Assembly: GCF_002886255.1 (NCBI RefSeq) | Contig: NZ_NJAU01000003.1 | Location: 1 to 64,000, forward strand | DNA: 64,000 nucleotides | Reading direction: 5' to 3' | Source of the DNA: Alteribacillus bidgolensis | Lineage (GTDB): Bacteria; Bacillota; Bacilli; Bacillales; Marinococcaceae | In this document: positions 44,300-53,633 of the stretch, one piece after another | Numbering within the stretch: the stretch's first letter is position 1 | How the letters are laid out: the number at the start of each line of letters is the position of its first letter | The notes under the pieces: generated by a model | Told to the model about the DNA's origin: nothing | What the model saw: the letters and a program-made list of their open reading frames with translations, nothing else | Databases searched by the model: none | Position numbers and translations under genes: made by a program

Positions 44300-45397
44300 A
44301 TGAATTACTTACCTGATAGACTTCTCATCCGTTTTCACGCCGAAACCCCTCGTCAGAAATGTGCTCAGATCCATCGACTAGCGAATGCCAAAGTGATCTG
44401 TGATATAAAGGAATTGGGTGTTCAGGTTGTTGAGACTGCTCCTTCTCAAATCGATAAGTGCCTTCAATGTTATGCAAATAGTGATGAAGTCGAATACGTG
44501 GAAAGAGATGCTATCGTCAAAAAACAGCTTGTTCCGAACGACCCATTGTTTTCACAACAATGGGGGGTTATGAAGGTTGTCGCTGTCCGAGCCTGGAATA
44601 TAACCAGAGGTTCCACAAAGGTTCCGATTGCTGTTCTTGATACAGGTATCGATGCGACCCATCCGGATCTACAAGCTAAAATCATCTTGAATGCCAATTT
44701 TTCAGATTCCTCGTCCACACAAGATTTCGATGGTCATGGAACTCACGTATCAGGGATAGCAGCAGCTGTCACTAAGAATGGGACCGGTGTAGCTGGCCTT
44801 GCAATCAATCCTACCTTGATGAATATCAAAGTACTAGGTGATGATGGGACAGGATCTTTAAGCAGTGTTGTCCAAGGAATTGTCTACGCTACGAATAACG
44901 GGGCGAAGGTCATCAACATGAGCCTCGGGACAACGGCCTTCAGTTCAATACTCCATGATGCCGTGAAATATGCCCAAAGCAGAGGTGTCTTGATGGCGGC
45001 AGCGGCTGGTAATGATGGGCTGAACCAGCACAACTATCCAGCAGCTTTTGCGCAATGCATCAGTGTAGCAGCCGTTGTACGGGATGATACGAAAGCTATA
45101 TTTTCAAACTTCGGGGCTTCTTGGGTGGATCTAGCTGCACCTGGGGTCGATATATTATCGACAATGCCGACCTATCCTAATGGCTCTGGACAGTTCAATT
45201 ACGGTTACCTTTCAGGAACATCCATGTCCACACCATTAGTGAGTGGGCTCTTAGCATTGTTATTATCACTCAATCGAAATCCGAAAGTAGTCAGACAGAC
45301 AATCGAATCGACCACCGTACCTGTTACCGGTACCGGGACACTTTATGAATTCGGACGCATCAATGCTTACAATGCCCTGTTAAACCTTCCACGCTAA
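44300..45397 (+). CDS. Subtilisin-like serine protease (S8)
   Basis: About 365 residues: an inhibitor_I9-like propeptide (LPDRLLIRFHAETPRQKCAQIH...VEYVERDAIVKK) and a complete S8 domain. From the start used here the triad is Asp114 (VLDTGID), His146 (DGHGTHVSG) and Ser308 (GTSMSTPLVSG), with Asn238 (AAAGNDG) for the oxyanion. No signal peptide is visible, so it is an intracellular-type or leaderless protease although it has a propeptide. I use the ATG at 44300, seven bases after AAGGGAG; the ATG at 44294 is almost on top of that site. Confidence 0.88.
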   Translation: MNYLPDRLLIRFHAETPRQKCAQIHRLANAKVICDIKELGVQVVETAPSQIDKCLQCYANSDEVEYVERDAIVKKQLVPNDPLFSQQWGVMKVVAVRAWNITRGSTKVPIAVLDTGIDATHPDLQAKIILNANFSDSSSTQDFDGHGTHVSGIAAAVTKNGTGVAGLAINPTLMNIKVLGDDGTGSLSSVVQGIVYATNNGAKVINMSLGTTAFSSILHDAVKYAQSRGVLMAAAAGNDGLNQHNYPAAFAQCISVAAVVRDDTKAIFSNFGASWVDLAAPGVDILSTMPTYPNGSGQFNYGYLSGTSMSTPLVSGLLALLLSLNRNPKVVRQTIESTTVPVTGTGTLYEFGRINAYNALLNLPR

Positions 45398-45422
45398 AAA
45401 AACACCTTCAAAGTGAAGGTGT
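45395..45422 (-). terminator. Terminator for the minus-strand HPr-like ORF
   Basis: ACACCTTC/GAAGGTGT stem with a five-base loop, followed on the minus strand by seven T. It directly follows the protease stop on the other strand. Confidence 0.65.
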
Positions 45423-45476
45423 CTAAGTGATCAGACTTTTAATGTGTCTATTAAAATGATGAAAGAGAAGTAAGTT

Positions 45477-45839
45477 TCAAATATATCTCTCTAGTCTACT
45501 CAATGCCATCTCTTCATCTATGCCATCGGTTAGGATTTTGACGGTTGTCCCATATCCGAAAGCTAGACTTATAATACCCATGATACTTTTGGCATTTACG
45601 ATTCTTTCATCGATTCCTAAATAGACATTCGATTTGAACCGGCTTGCCTTTTGTACAAATAATCCTGCAGGTCGTGTCCACAATCCATCTTTCATGGGTT
45701 TGTAGGATATGGGGCTGCAGGAGGAATCAGTGCCATTGAGAATCTTAGACTGATCATGGGTGAACTTCAGGTCCAAGTTCGACTTTCGCTCTATACCGAT
45801 TTTGAAAATTTTAGTGACTTCAAACCCACATCTCATCAA
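45477..45839 (-). CDS. HPr/Crh-like protein without the catalytic His, chimeric start
   Basis: Residues from about 49 on match HPr: KDGLWTRPAGLFVQKASRFKSNVYLG, NAKSIMGIISLAFGYGTTVKI, LTDGIDEEMALSRLERYI. The phosphorylation His of the GLHARPA motif is replaced by Trp (GLWTRPA), as Crh has Gln there, while the regulatory serine in NAKSIMG is kept. The first 48 residues (FEVTKIFKIGIERKSNLDLKF...) are not HPr; they continue a truncated recombinase, and the first HPr strand is missing. So it is a fusion scar or a truncated HPr-like protein. An ATG at the KDG segment has no ribosome site. Confidence 0.6.
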   Translation of the reverse strand: MMRCGFEVTKIFKIGIERKSNLDLKFTHDQSKILNGTDSSCSPISYKPMKDGLWTRPAGLFVQKASRFKSNVYLGIDERIVNAKSIMGIISLAFGYGTTVKILTDGIDEEMALSRLERYI

Positions 45840-46236
45840 GTATGGATATCACGCCATTTTGCCCGCAATAATTCTTCAATTCTCATGCCAGTGCTGGTTA
45901 AAACAGATAGCATAGTGAACGTAAACCACTGTTTTTGTTTGAAGTAACCCAATAGCTTTTCTACATCCTCTTGATAAAGGTCACGATCTACTAAATCCTC
46001 TTTAGGTTTGGCCACTTGAACTATTCTAATGGTTATATCGGTAGGAAGCATTTCCTCTTTATGCTGCAAAATTGAAGGAATTGTTTGACTACCGTACTAT
46101 TCCTGCTCAGTGTAGTAGCTTTATAGTTTTTATCTCTTTCCAGGTGGAGCTGTAACTGAAGAAAATTCCTAATGGAGGTGAACAGCAAATGAACACAGTA
46201 AGTAATATTATGCTGTAATATTAGGGTAGGATACAT
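45760..46236 (-). pseudogene. Tyrosine recombinase/integrase remnant
   Basis: N-terminal SAM-like part FTSIRNFLQLQLHLERDKNYKATTLSRNSTVVKQFLQF, then after a one-base loss in an A/T run at 46068-46071, LQHKEEMLPTDITIRIVQVAKPKEDLVDRDLYQEDVEKLLGYF and the catalytic-domain start TSTGMRIEELLRAKWRDI with the first Arg. The rest of the catalytic domain (HxxR, Tyr) is missing; it runs into the HPr-like ORF. An inactive relic of a mobile element or phage. Confidence 0.65.
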
Positions 46237-46278
46237 GGAATAATAGCTTTATTAACAAGGGTCCTAAGGGGATTCAAT

Positions 46279-46867
46279 ATGGAGGATATTATAACTACAA
46301 AAGAATTTCAACGTATGACAAATAAATCAGCTGCTACCATTAATCGGTGGGTACAAGCAGAATGGCAGAGTTGTGCAGGTATCTCCTTTTAAAGTACTTT
46401 GGGAAGATGGTACTCTTACCGAGGAGAAATCAAACAGTGCATATGAAGAAGGTTGGCCAGCCAGACGCTATAGTAAATCCAAAGGGTTTACACGGATGCA
46501 AATGCCTATCGCCCGTAATCCCCTACACCCTGTTTATGACTTACTATATGACCTCTACTACCATCTAGGTATTAAAAATGTCAAAGTATTTGAAGATGAA
46601 GAAGGAAACTTTCTCGTTTCCCTTCGCAATGGAACATTTGACGGCACAAAACAGCAATATCATTTTCTAAAAAATCATCTTATTGATGGGTATATTATTT
46701 GGAAAGATGAACGAATTTTGATTCAGAGTGACAATATCCCAGTCAACGTTCACTTTAAACAAAAAACGATTGATGTCTTAATTAAAGAAAAAAAGGGCCA
46801 GGAAACTATTAGTGATGTGGTAGAGAGATTGGTACAGGAACAACTGACAGATAAGAGCCAAAGTTAA
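46279..46867 (+). pseudogene. HTH protein with ribbon-helix-helix-like end, frameshifted
   Basis: MEDIITTKEFQRMTNKSAATI, NRWVQA starts an excisionase/MerR-type HTH; after a shift near 46365 the frame continues NGRVVQVSPFKVLWEDGTLTEEKSN, RRYSKSKGFTRMQMPIARNPLHPVYDLLYDLYYHLG and ends IPVNVHFKQKTIDVLIKEKKGQ, ETISDVVERLVQEQL. About 190 residues in total. It is divergent from the recombinase remnant, so it may be part of the same mobile unit. Family not recognised. Confidence 0.5.
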
Positions 46868-46993
46868 GAGAATGTAATAATTATAGAATATTTTAAAATC
46901 ATTAAGAAGAAATCTGGATAATGCGTTACCTCGCCCGAAGTCATTCCATTTACATCTGTTGTGCTTCTTTCTCTTTTTATTGAGACTAGTAAT

Positions 46994-48430
46994 ATTGAAC
47001 TACTCCCACTTAACAACCTTACTGCCTGTTTGAAGTGGGAGATTCCTAAGAACACCAGCGTAACCGCTAGTTATTGATTAGGCTATCCCCGCAGTTCCTG
47101 CGGTTAATCGTATAGCTTCGTTACGAATATTGATACTTGCGTTAATATCTCGATCATGATGTGAGCCACATTCTTTACACGTCCACTCACGTATTGCGAG
47201 ATTCTTAACGTCTTTGTTTCGGTAACCACAACTTGAACATAGCTGACTGGAAGGAAAGTTTTTCGCGACCGTTACAACCTGCTTTCCATACCATTTTGCT
47301 TTGTATTCAAGCATGGTACGGAATTGTGACCAACTAACTTCATTAATAGCCTTCGCTAATTTGTGATTCTTTAACATATTGAATACTTGCAAATCCTCCA
47401 TACCAATGACATCGTGGCTTTTGATGATTTCAGTAGAGATTTTATGCAAGTAATCTGCTCTCGCATGAGATATTTTTTCGTGCAGTCGAGCAACTTTCAT
47501 CCGTTGTTTATGCCAGTTAGAAGAACCCTTTTTACGCCTTGAAAGAATTCGTTGTGCTTTTGCTAATTTCTTTTCAAGCTTACGGAAGTGTCGATGATTC
47601 TTATATACTGTTCCGTCAGAAAGAATAGCAAAGTCCTTTATTCCGACATCCATTCCAACAGATGAATCTGTTTTGGGTAATTCACACCCTTCTGTTTCTA
47701 CCAGAATAGATACAAAGTATTTGCCGCTTGAATTCCTTCTAACAGTAGCATGAAGAATGCGGCCTTCTACGTCACGACTTTTCGCAAACGCAACCAGAGA
47801 CCAAGTTTAGGTACCTTTATTTTGTTGTCCATCATCGCAATATTGCCATTCGTACATTTTGTTGTGTAAGACTGCACCTTATTATTCTTAGATTTGAATC
47901 GTGGAGCGTTATTCTGCTTCTTGAAAAATCGTGCATACGAATCCGCAAGGTTTTTCAGCGAGGATTGAATAGCCGTGCTATCCACTTCTTTTAACCAAAC
48001 GAATTCTTTCTTGAGTTGCGTTAATTGTTTGGAACAAGCGTTATCAGTCAATCCTTTTCCCGTATCTTTATATGTGTTATTCCATTTAGCGAGGAAATGA
48101 TTGAACACAAAACGACTACAACCAATTGTTTTAGCAATAAGCACTTCCTGTGTTTTGTTTGGATAGATACGGAATTTATATGCTTTGTGAACCACCATTC
48201 CCCCATCTCTCCCCATGAAGAATGTAAGATACTCTTATTATAAGACATTGACACAAAAAAGGGAACATACATTCTTACCCCTCTTTAAAATATGTTGCCC
48301 TTCTTAATAAGGAGACTGAGGGATAGTCGGACAATGGAGATAGCTAAAGCCATCTCTTGTCCGAAGGCAATTCATCTCCTACTTACTCGCTGTCGATCCT
48401 TTGAAGTGGGAGCCTTCTCGCCTAGGAACG
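46994..48430 (-). mobile_element. IS200/IS605-superfamily solo-tnpB element, copy 2
   Basis: A 1437 bp element very similar to copy 1: on the minus strand it begins CGTTCCTAGGCGAG after TTTAT (48431-48435) and ends AGTAGTTCAAT at 46994. Hairpins are CTCCCACTT/AAGTGGGAG at about 47002-47042 and a related pair near the other end. Immediately beyond the left end is a 66-bp segment duplicated at 40038. Confidence 0.8.
47078..48216 (-). pseudogene. tnpB: TnpB RNA-guided nuclease, copy 2 (one frameshift)
   Basis: About 378 residues with MVVHKAYKFRIYPNKTQE, SRFVFNHFLAKWNNTYKD, GMEDLQVFNML, CSSCGYRNKDVKNLAIREWTCKECG and HDRDINASINIRNE. The RuvC acids are Asp in MDVGIKD, Glu in MEDLQ and Asp in HDRD. 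A two-base insertion near 47805 (GGTCTCTGG for GGTCTGG) breaks the frame after NKIKVPKLGL. Unlike copy 1 it has no TGA at this point, so the two copies were damaged independently. Confidence 0.85.
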
Positions 48431-48496
48431 ATAAAAAGTACCGCATAAAAGAGCTAATCCAATAGCTAATCCTATTCCAAGGAACACTATCATGAG
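48431..48496. repeat. 66-bp duplicated segment, copy B
   Basis: Matches 40038-40103 with two or three differences. It lies directly at the left end of tnpB element copy 2. Bases 48497-48664 hold nothing recognisable. Confidence 0.75.
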
Positions 48497-48664
48497 ACCA
48501 AAGACTGGCGGAGATTGGCTGACTTTTATGTTAATGTTTTTGAACCTTGGTCACTTATCTGTGGTGGTTGAATTCTTACATTGAACTCGAGTATCATAAC
48601 GTAAGTCAATTCTAGGATCAGCTTCGGCTTCTTCTGTTTTAACGACCCTATGATATCCTTCTTA

Positions 48665-48982
48665 TCAAACTCTTATCGGACCTCTAGTAACCTTCACTTC
48701 ATAAAATGTCGTCTTATTTTTAATAATAAAGTCAGAGATGCCACCACGATGTGCATGGGATTCTTTAAATGCATCACTCTTCATCCAACCAAAAAACCCT
48801 TCTTTGTTTTCCCATCTTGTAAGAATGGTAACCTCTTCATAATCTTTTGTGTTTTCTGTTAATAGAATTTCTAAACCAACAAACCCCTTCATTCCTTGAA
48901 TTTTTCCCTCTTTATTAAAACGTTCAATAAATGCCTCCGCATATCCAGTTTTCAAGTGAACAGTATTTGTTGCAATGAACAT
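48665..48982 (-). CDS. Heme-degrading monooxygenase (HmoA/IsdG-like ABM domain)
   Basis: A 105-residue ferredoxin-like-fold protein. The IsdG-type residues Asn6 (IATNTVHL), Trp66 (GFFGWMKSD) and His76 (FKESHAH) are in place, and GMKGFVGLEILLTEN is the typical second strand. It would open heme to release iron in the cytoplasm. AGGAGG precedes the start. It is alone; a remnant of an unknown gene lies upstream. Confidence 0.83.
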   Translation of the reverse strand: MFIATNTVHLKTGYAEAFIERFNKEGKIQGMKGFVGLEILLTENTKDYEEVTILTRWENKEGFFGWMKSDAFKESHAHRGGISDFIIKNKTTFYEVKVTRGPIRV

Positions 48983-49317
48983 ATTACAAACCTCCTCATA
49001 TTATGTTCTTGATTTAGGAATTATTATTGGCTAATTCTCTTCAAACCTGACTTTCACATAAATATGATATACCACCGAAAACATTCTTGATGAATAAAAT
49101 GCTTAGGTAAATTTTCATTCACAGGACTTGGTGCTCCACTGGCACGCACCGAAGAATCTTGTTTCACAGAGAGTTCCACGGGGTCGTCAAATAAAACGAT
49201 TGGTTGTAATGGGATCACATAAATGAAAGGTCCTTATTAGCTTTCATCTCAAAAATCTATGCAACCCATTGCTTTTGTCTTAGAGTACAAAGTGATTTGA
49301 AAAATAAACAGAAGAAT
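48983..49317. other. Gene-free stretch with an unassigned fragment
   Basis: The minus strand 49090-49218 reads VIPLQPIVLFDDPVELSVKQ, DSSVRASGAPSPVNENLPKHF without a start or end. Otherwise promoter-like sequence. Confidence 0.3.
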
Positions 49318-49344
49318 GGCGAACAGTGTCTGGCACTGTTCGCC
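49318..49344. terminator. Perfect 11-bp hairpin
   Basis: GGCGAACAGTG/CACTGTTCGCC with a five-base loop, at the 3' border of the transposase fragment. There is no T run; it may be an IS end. Confidence 0.5.
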
Positions 49345-49347
49345 CAG

Positions 49348-49630
49348 TCAAGTAACTAGATCCTTAATAAAGGGGATACGTTCTGAAATTCTGGCAATCA
49401 AGGAGTAAAGCATAGCTGCATAATTCAGCTTAACAGGTGGACCAAAACGTGATTTCTTAGATACCAAACTAAGGATTGGCTTGATATCAATCGCTGAAAA
49501 GATAGCTTCAAAACGCTGGGTAGGTTCTAAATCATATAAATCTTGCAGGTCAAACAGACTTTCTTGTCGTATAATAGGTCCTCCAATCTCTGGTTTTTGT
49601 GTAGTAACTAAAACATTCGAGATTTTGGGG
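49348..49630 (-). pseudogene. DDE transposase, N-terminal fragment
   Basis: The minus strand reads VLVTTQKPEIGGPIIRQESL, FDLQDLYDLEPTQRFEAIFSAID, KPILSLVSKKSRFGPPVKLNYAAMLYSLIARISERIPFIKDL, the conserved start of a family of Bacillus IS transposases whose exact ISfinder family I cannot name. The catalytic part is absent. Confidence 0.55.
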
Positions 49631-50060
49631 AGGTACTCCTTTTTTTAGTTTTTGAAAGCCTTGTACCAATTGGGCTGAGATTTATGAAATTAATTCGCTT
49701 ATATAATCAAAAATGTTCATATTTATTTCGTCATTTATAATAGAGACAGAAATATCTACTGGTCACATCTATAGCGTGCAGCAGAAACTGGTGGCTCTGG
49801 ATATTGGTTCTCGTTGAAGAAGGCAAAAGTGGAAGATTGTTATTAATATTATCTTGAAATCAAGTCTTCATGAAAAGGGCGCGATTTTGGAACAAGAAGT
49901 AAAAAGGTTGATACATATTAGTCATGACTAATATGTATCAACCTCTATTTTTTATGACTTTTTTACGATTTAGGTTTCGATAATTCGATGCCCCATACAA
50001 GTCCCACTACCACCAAAAAACAAAACAAAGAAAAGGGTGAACCCTCTCTCTTTCGGAATC
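49631..50060. other. Gene-free stretch with a large palindrome
   Basis: Short IS-like debris around 49740-49800, the 40-bp palindrome at 49905-49944, and a GGGT/ACCC hairpin with T-rich tail (about 50030-50054 on the minus strand) that probably terminates the 614-codon gene. Confidence 0.45.
49905..49944. repeat. Perfect 40-bp palindrome
   Basis: The 20 bases AGGTTGATACATATTAGTCA are followed directly by their exact reverse complement; there is no spacer. An A run lies on the left and CTATTTTTT on the right. It could serve as a bidirectional terminator, though perfect spacer-free palindromes are unusual for that. Confidence 0.85.
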
Positions 50061-51905
50061 CTAGACGTTTCCTTTTTCTTTCATTCTGTAATAATCGGGG
50101 TCCCCACCAAACAAAAACGTCATCACTATAGACTCACTCTTATTAAATCCAATATCAATTAAAAAAAAGGTTCGATACGATTCAACTTCATTGAATATAA
50201 TAAAGGCATATTTTTTCATTAAATAAGAGTTTAAATCTGGTTGTATTGACTCTCCTAATAAATTTAAAAGTTGATCGATAACCTTGCTTATAGGATAAGG
50301 TATCTCTGTGCTTGATAGATCTGGATCAAGCTTACCAATACTAACTGTTGGTTGCACCAGAAGGTCCAATTGGTAATCTTGGTCCAAAATTTGCACAATA
50401 TTAAAGTTTACACTTGTATTCTCTAATTGCACACGAATTGAAAGGGTTTTTTTCGGTGTTTTTCCTATTTTCTTAACTTGCAGCCGGCCTTCAATTTTAG
50501 CTCCTGACTCCAATAAGTGCATATTAACATTAATGCCCTTTTCGGTAATATTAATGTTTTCAAGGACACTCCTAAACCTATATATTAACTTTCCGTAAAC
50601 TAAACCAGTTTCTGCTTCTGCAAACTGATTATAACTTTGATTTAGGATAGGAAAAAAGATTTCTTTCAATGAATCTTCACTTACTGCAATTGTCATACTC
50701 GGATCAAGACATTTAGGGGAACTTTGTAAATACCCTTCTTGCTCTTTATTTTGCATTCTGTTTTTCTCTTCTTGAAGTTTAAGCTCTAAATCATCAGGAC
50801 AAATACAAGGGGGACATAATTTCAAACTATAAATTGAAAAAACAGCAAATAAATAACCAGTTTCCTGTTTTTCTATATACCCTTTTTTATAGTAAAATCT
50901 TTGAAATTCTGTTTTACAACCTTCTGGTGACGGCCAGGTCCGTATAGGTTGTATCTCAGCTACTATCGAAGGAAGAACTTCATTAAGGCTTCCATCTTCC
51001 TCTAGAATTTCTTTTTCGTCTGTTCTTACATCCTTTATCTGTTCAATAATTTCTTCCACTTGTGTTTTAAATTCTGATTCAGTACCGAATTGTTCAAGAA
51101 GCATTTCCATATCATGAATAACATAAATATAGTCTTCCTTAGTAAAAAAGGAAATCTTAACCTTATTGATTTTCAATGCAAAAACATCCATCGTGGAAGT
51201 TATTTCTACTGGACTTACATCTAACAAAAAATTTACATTTACAGTAGCATAAGGTTGATTTCTTCGTGTTAATATAAAAAAATCAATTTGCAGAGGTACA
51301 ATTACTTCTATAGATTCCTTATCAGCATTTATCTTAAATCTTGGTGGTTCGTACAATGAGATTCGTGCAGTAGTTTGACTTTGTTGTTGTAAAGTATAGT
51401 CCATTGGTTTTGGCTTATGGTAACGGTACCAATCGAAACTAAAATAATTGAAAGTATCGTCACTCAAGCCACAACAGAATGCATTTGGAATTGGAGGAAA
51501 ATCCATTTTAGCTTCTCTTAAAACCTCATTGGTTAATTTCTGAATATCATTTCTTATAAAGTGGAAAGTTGTAAAGAGTGTAATATCCGAATCTGGTTGA
51601 AAATCTTCTCCACATAAAGTAAATTCTTTTGTTCCTTCTAGAGGCCAGGAATGCATATTGCAAATCGTTACTTCAGTCTCATCTTTAAATTCATCTCCAG
51701 AGAAGTCAGCATTTTCTGCGTAAATGTTAATAAATTGATTATTAAATTCATGGTTTGTTGGGAACTTAACGATCACATAAAAAATTCTCTCCTTATTTTC
51801 AAATGTAATTTCTTGATCTATTTTCATTTTACCATGCTCATCTGTTTTGCCAGAGAACGTTATATCCAAAGTGTTCTGTAGTTCTCTTGAATTGTTAAAA
51901 GGCAT
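50061..51905 (-). CDS. 614-residue protein of unknown family
   Basis: An acidic, beta-rich protein without signal peptide or transmembrane segment. Features seen: an N-terminal region with alternating strands (LDITFSGKTDEHGKMKIDQEITFENKERIFYVIVKF), conserved-looking NAFCCGLSDDTFNYFSFDWYRYHKP (about 142-166), a coiled-coil-like acidic helix (LLEQFGTESEFKTQVEEIIEQIKDVRTDEKEILEEDG, 269-305), a Cys cluster CPPCICPDD (about 363-371), and a C-terminal half with TULIP-like character (PISKVIDQLLNLLGESIQPDLNSYL). The comparison with TULIP/P47-type lipid-binding proteins is tentative. Ribosome site AAAGAGGAAA. It stands alone between IS debris. Confidence 0.6.
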   Translation of the reverse strand: MPFNNSRELQNTLDITFSGKTDEHGKMKIDQEITFENKERIFYVIVKFPTNHEFNNQFINIYAENADFSGDEFKDETEVTICNMHSWPLEGTKEFTLCGEDFQPDSDITLFTTFHFIRNDIQKLTNEVLREAKMDFPPIPNAFCCGLSDDTFNYFSFDWYRYHKPKPMDYTLQQQSQTTARISLYEPPRFKINADKESIEVIVPLQIDFFILTRRNQPYATVNVNFLLDVSPVEITSTMDVFALKINKVKISFFTKEDYIYVIHDMEMLLEQFGTESEFKTQVEEIIEQIKDVRTDEKEILEEDGSLNEVLPSIVAEIQPIRTWPSPEGCKTEFQRFYYKKGYIEKQETGYLFAVFSIYSLKLCPPCICPDDLELKLQEEKNRMQNKEQEGYLQSSPKCLDPSMTIAVSEDSLKEIFFPILNQSYNQFAEAETGLVYGKLIYRFRSVLENINITEKGINVNMHLLESGAKIEGRLQVKKIGKTPKKTLSIRVQLENTSVNFNIVQILDQDYQLDLLVQPTVSIGKLDPDLSSTEIPYPISKVIDQLLNLLGESIQPDLNSYLMKKYAFIIFNEVESYRTFFLIDIGFNKSESIVMTFLFGGDPDYYRMKEKGNV

Positions 51906-52160
51906 AAAAATTTCCTCTTTTCAATTAATTTTATAACTACAATTATGTTGTACCTTGTTCGTTTTTATATGTGTTTAAAACAGAAGTTTTTTACAAAAAG
52001 AAAATCTCTGAATCCGTCCGTAAAAGTACAACTTTTACGAACGGTTTATTTTTTCTTTAAATCTCTTATTATTAAAGTTCGTAAAACAAACATAAATTGA
52101 ATTAATATGAGATGAACTCATCGTTATTCAAGAAACGGGCGCTTTAATGGAGCAACGAAA
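51906..52160. other. Gene-free stretch with partial dispersed repeat
   Basis: Promoter region of the 614-codon gene, an inverted CCGTCCGTAAAAG/CTTTTACGAACGG pair at about 52014-52043, and a repeat-family segment TTCAAGAAACGGGCGC (52128-52142) followed by TTTAATGGAGCAA, which recurs next to the orphan intron end at 55812-55825. Confidence 0.5.
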
Positions 52161-52203
52161 AAAGCCTAATTTCTCAGCATTAAATTGAGAAATTAGGCTT
52201 TTT
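52161..52203. terminator. Strong 16-bp hairpin terminator, copy A
   Basis: AAAGCCTAATTTCTCA/TGAGAAATTAGGCTTT around a nine-base loop, with A and T runs outside. An identical hairpin is at 55764-55810. Confidence 0.8.
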
Positions 52204-52462
52204 AATATTAAAAATTCCTTAACGTTGTAAATCTGCATTTTTCTGACGCTACCCCATCAAGGATTGACGAAAAGAAGGCTTTGACGTGGATTATGAAGAC
52301 TTCTGGAATTGATAAAAAACCTCCGTTTGTGCGCTTCATATTCAAACGTTTCGATAGTGTGAACCTCTCCACCTAAATCAATAGATTTTGATGGAGCATC
52401 CCTTATCTTGCATACAGTACAAAACCAGCCATTAAGAGGACTTCGGCCACTCTAACGCACGG

Positions 52463-53633
52463 TTAGAACGAAGACAAGGTTTGTTGTGTTCTTTTTGCCA
52501 ATTCAGGAACTTTTGCCTGAAGAGACAACCACTTCTTTTCAGAAATGGATTTTTGGTACGATCGAATAAAATACCTTGCACCAATGTTGTACGAAGCCGA
52601 TAGGTCGGCATGATAGACTTTGCCTGTTGTGAAAGTCGCAAGGTCTTTTTTATCGTTCCGTTTTACTTTCCCCGAACCATCAAAAGCAAGAGCACTCGTA
52701 TTTCGAGCATTCACTCTTGAAATACGTATACCTAAATAATGTGCCATTTCTTCGACTTTGTTTTGAATGCTTTTCTTTCGCCAATAACGGAGTTTGAACC
52801 GAAGTTTCTTCGCACCCCAAAATCCTTTTGGTACTCTCATGTAATCAAGGTACTCAAAAACGATCACATCACAACCATGTTCATGAGCGAATTTCACGAT
52901 CTTATGAGAGGTATGGTTCACAATATGTGTTTGAATTCCATTGATACGCCTCCAAAAATTTGGCGCAGAAATCCAACCAGAAGTCACCTGTGCTTTTCGC
53001 AGTTTGTTCGTCATCGTATACAAACGGTCTTTCTCGATAAAATTCCTCCCTAAGACAGTGCCTTTTGCATCCATCACTGAACAAACGGCAGAGTTGTTGA
53101 TCCCAAGATCAACAGCACAAACTTTTTGTTCTTTGATTCTAGTATCACTAAGTTTTACATTGGATTGATAAGAAATGTTTAGGAAATACTTTTTTCCAAC
53201 CCCTCACTAACTTAGGGTTGCACTCTTTCCAATCCCAAACACCTCGTTTATACAAATCTTGTCCTAAACTCGATATTCACCCAAACTCAATCATTTTGAT
53301 AAAATATTTTGATTTGGGCCGTGGTATCAGACGTTTTTTTGAACATATTCCCTTTGTAAAATACAGGGAATTCTTTGTGCTGCCATTGTAATCGAGGTGG
53401 CTTTTTCTTCAGTGTTTCCCTTTGGATTGTGCGCTGTCTCGTTCTTCCAACCAGTTCCGATTGTTGGAACGATAGCTTTTTACTTTTCCAAAAGCAACGG
53501 CAATGGCATTTCGTCTGAAATAAGAAGGGAATTTATAAAAACGGGAATGAAATTCCTGATATTTTGGGGAGGGATTCGTTTTTGTAGGGTGAATCAATTT
53601 TTCCACAGCAGAAACATGGAATTGCGAAGTCAT
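52463..53633 (-). pseudogene. tnpB: TnpB of the IS605-type remnant, multiply broken
   Basis: N-terminal part KYQEFHSRFYKFPSYFRRNAIAVAFGKVKSY, then PPRLQWQHKEFPVFYKGNMF, TTAQIKIFYQND, a TGA, VWVNIEF; then KVCAVDLGINNSAVCSVMDAKG (RuvC D), CDVIVFEYLDYMRVPKGFWG (E) and VYHADLSASYNIGARYF (D). No zinc-finger Cys are visible. This is a TnpB lineage different from the two solo-tnpB copies. At least two frameshifts and one stop. Confidence 0.75.
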
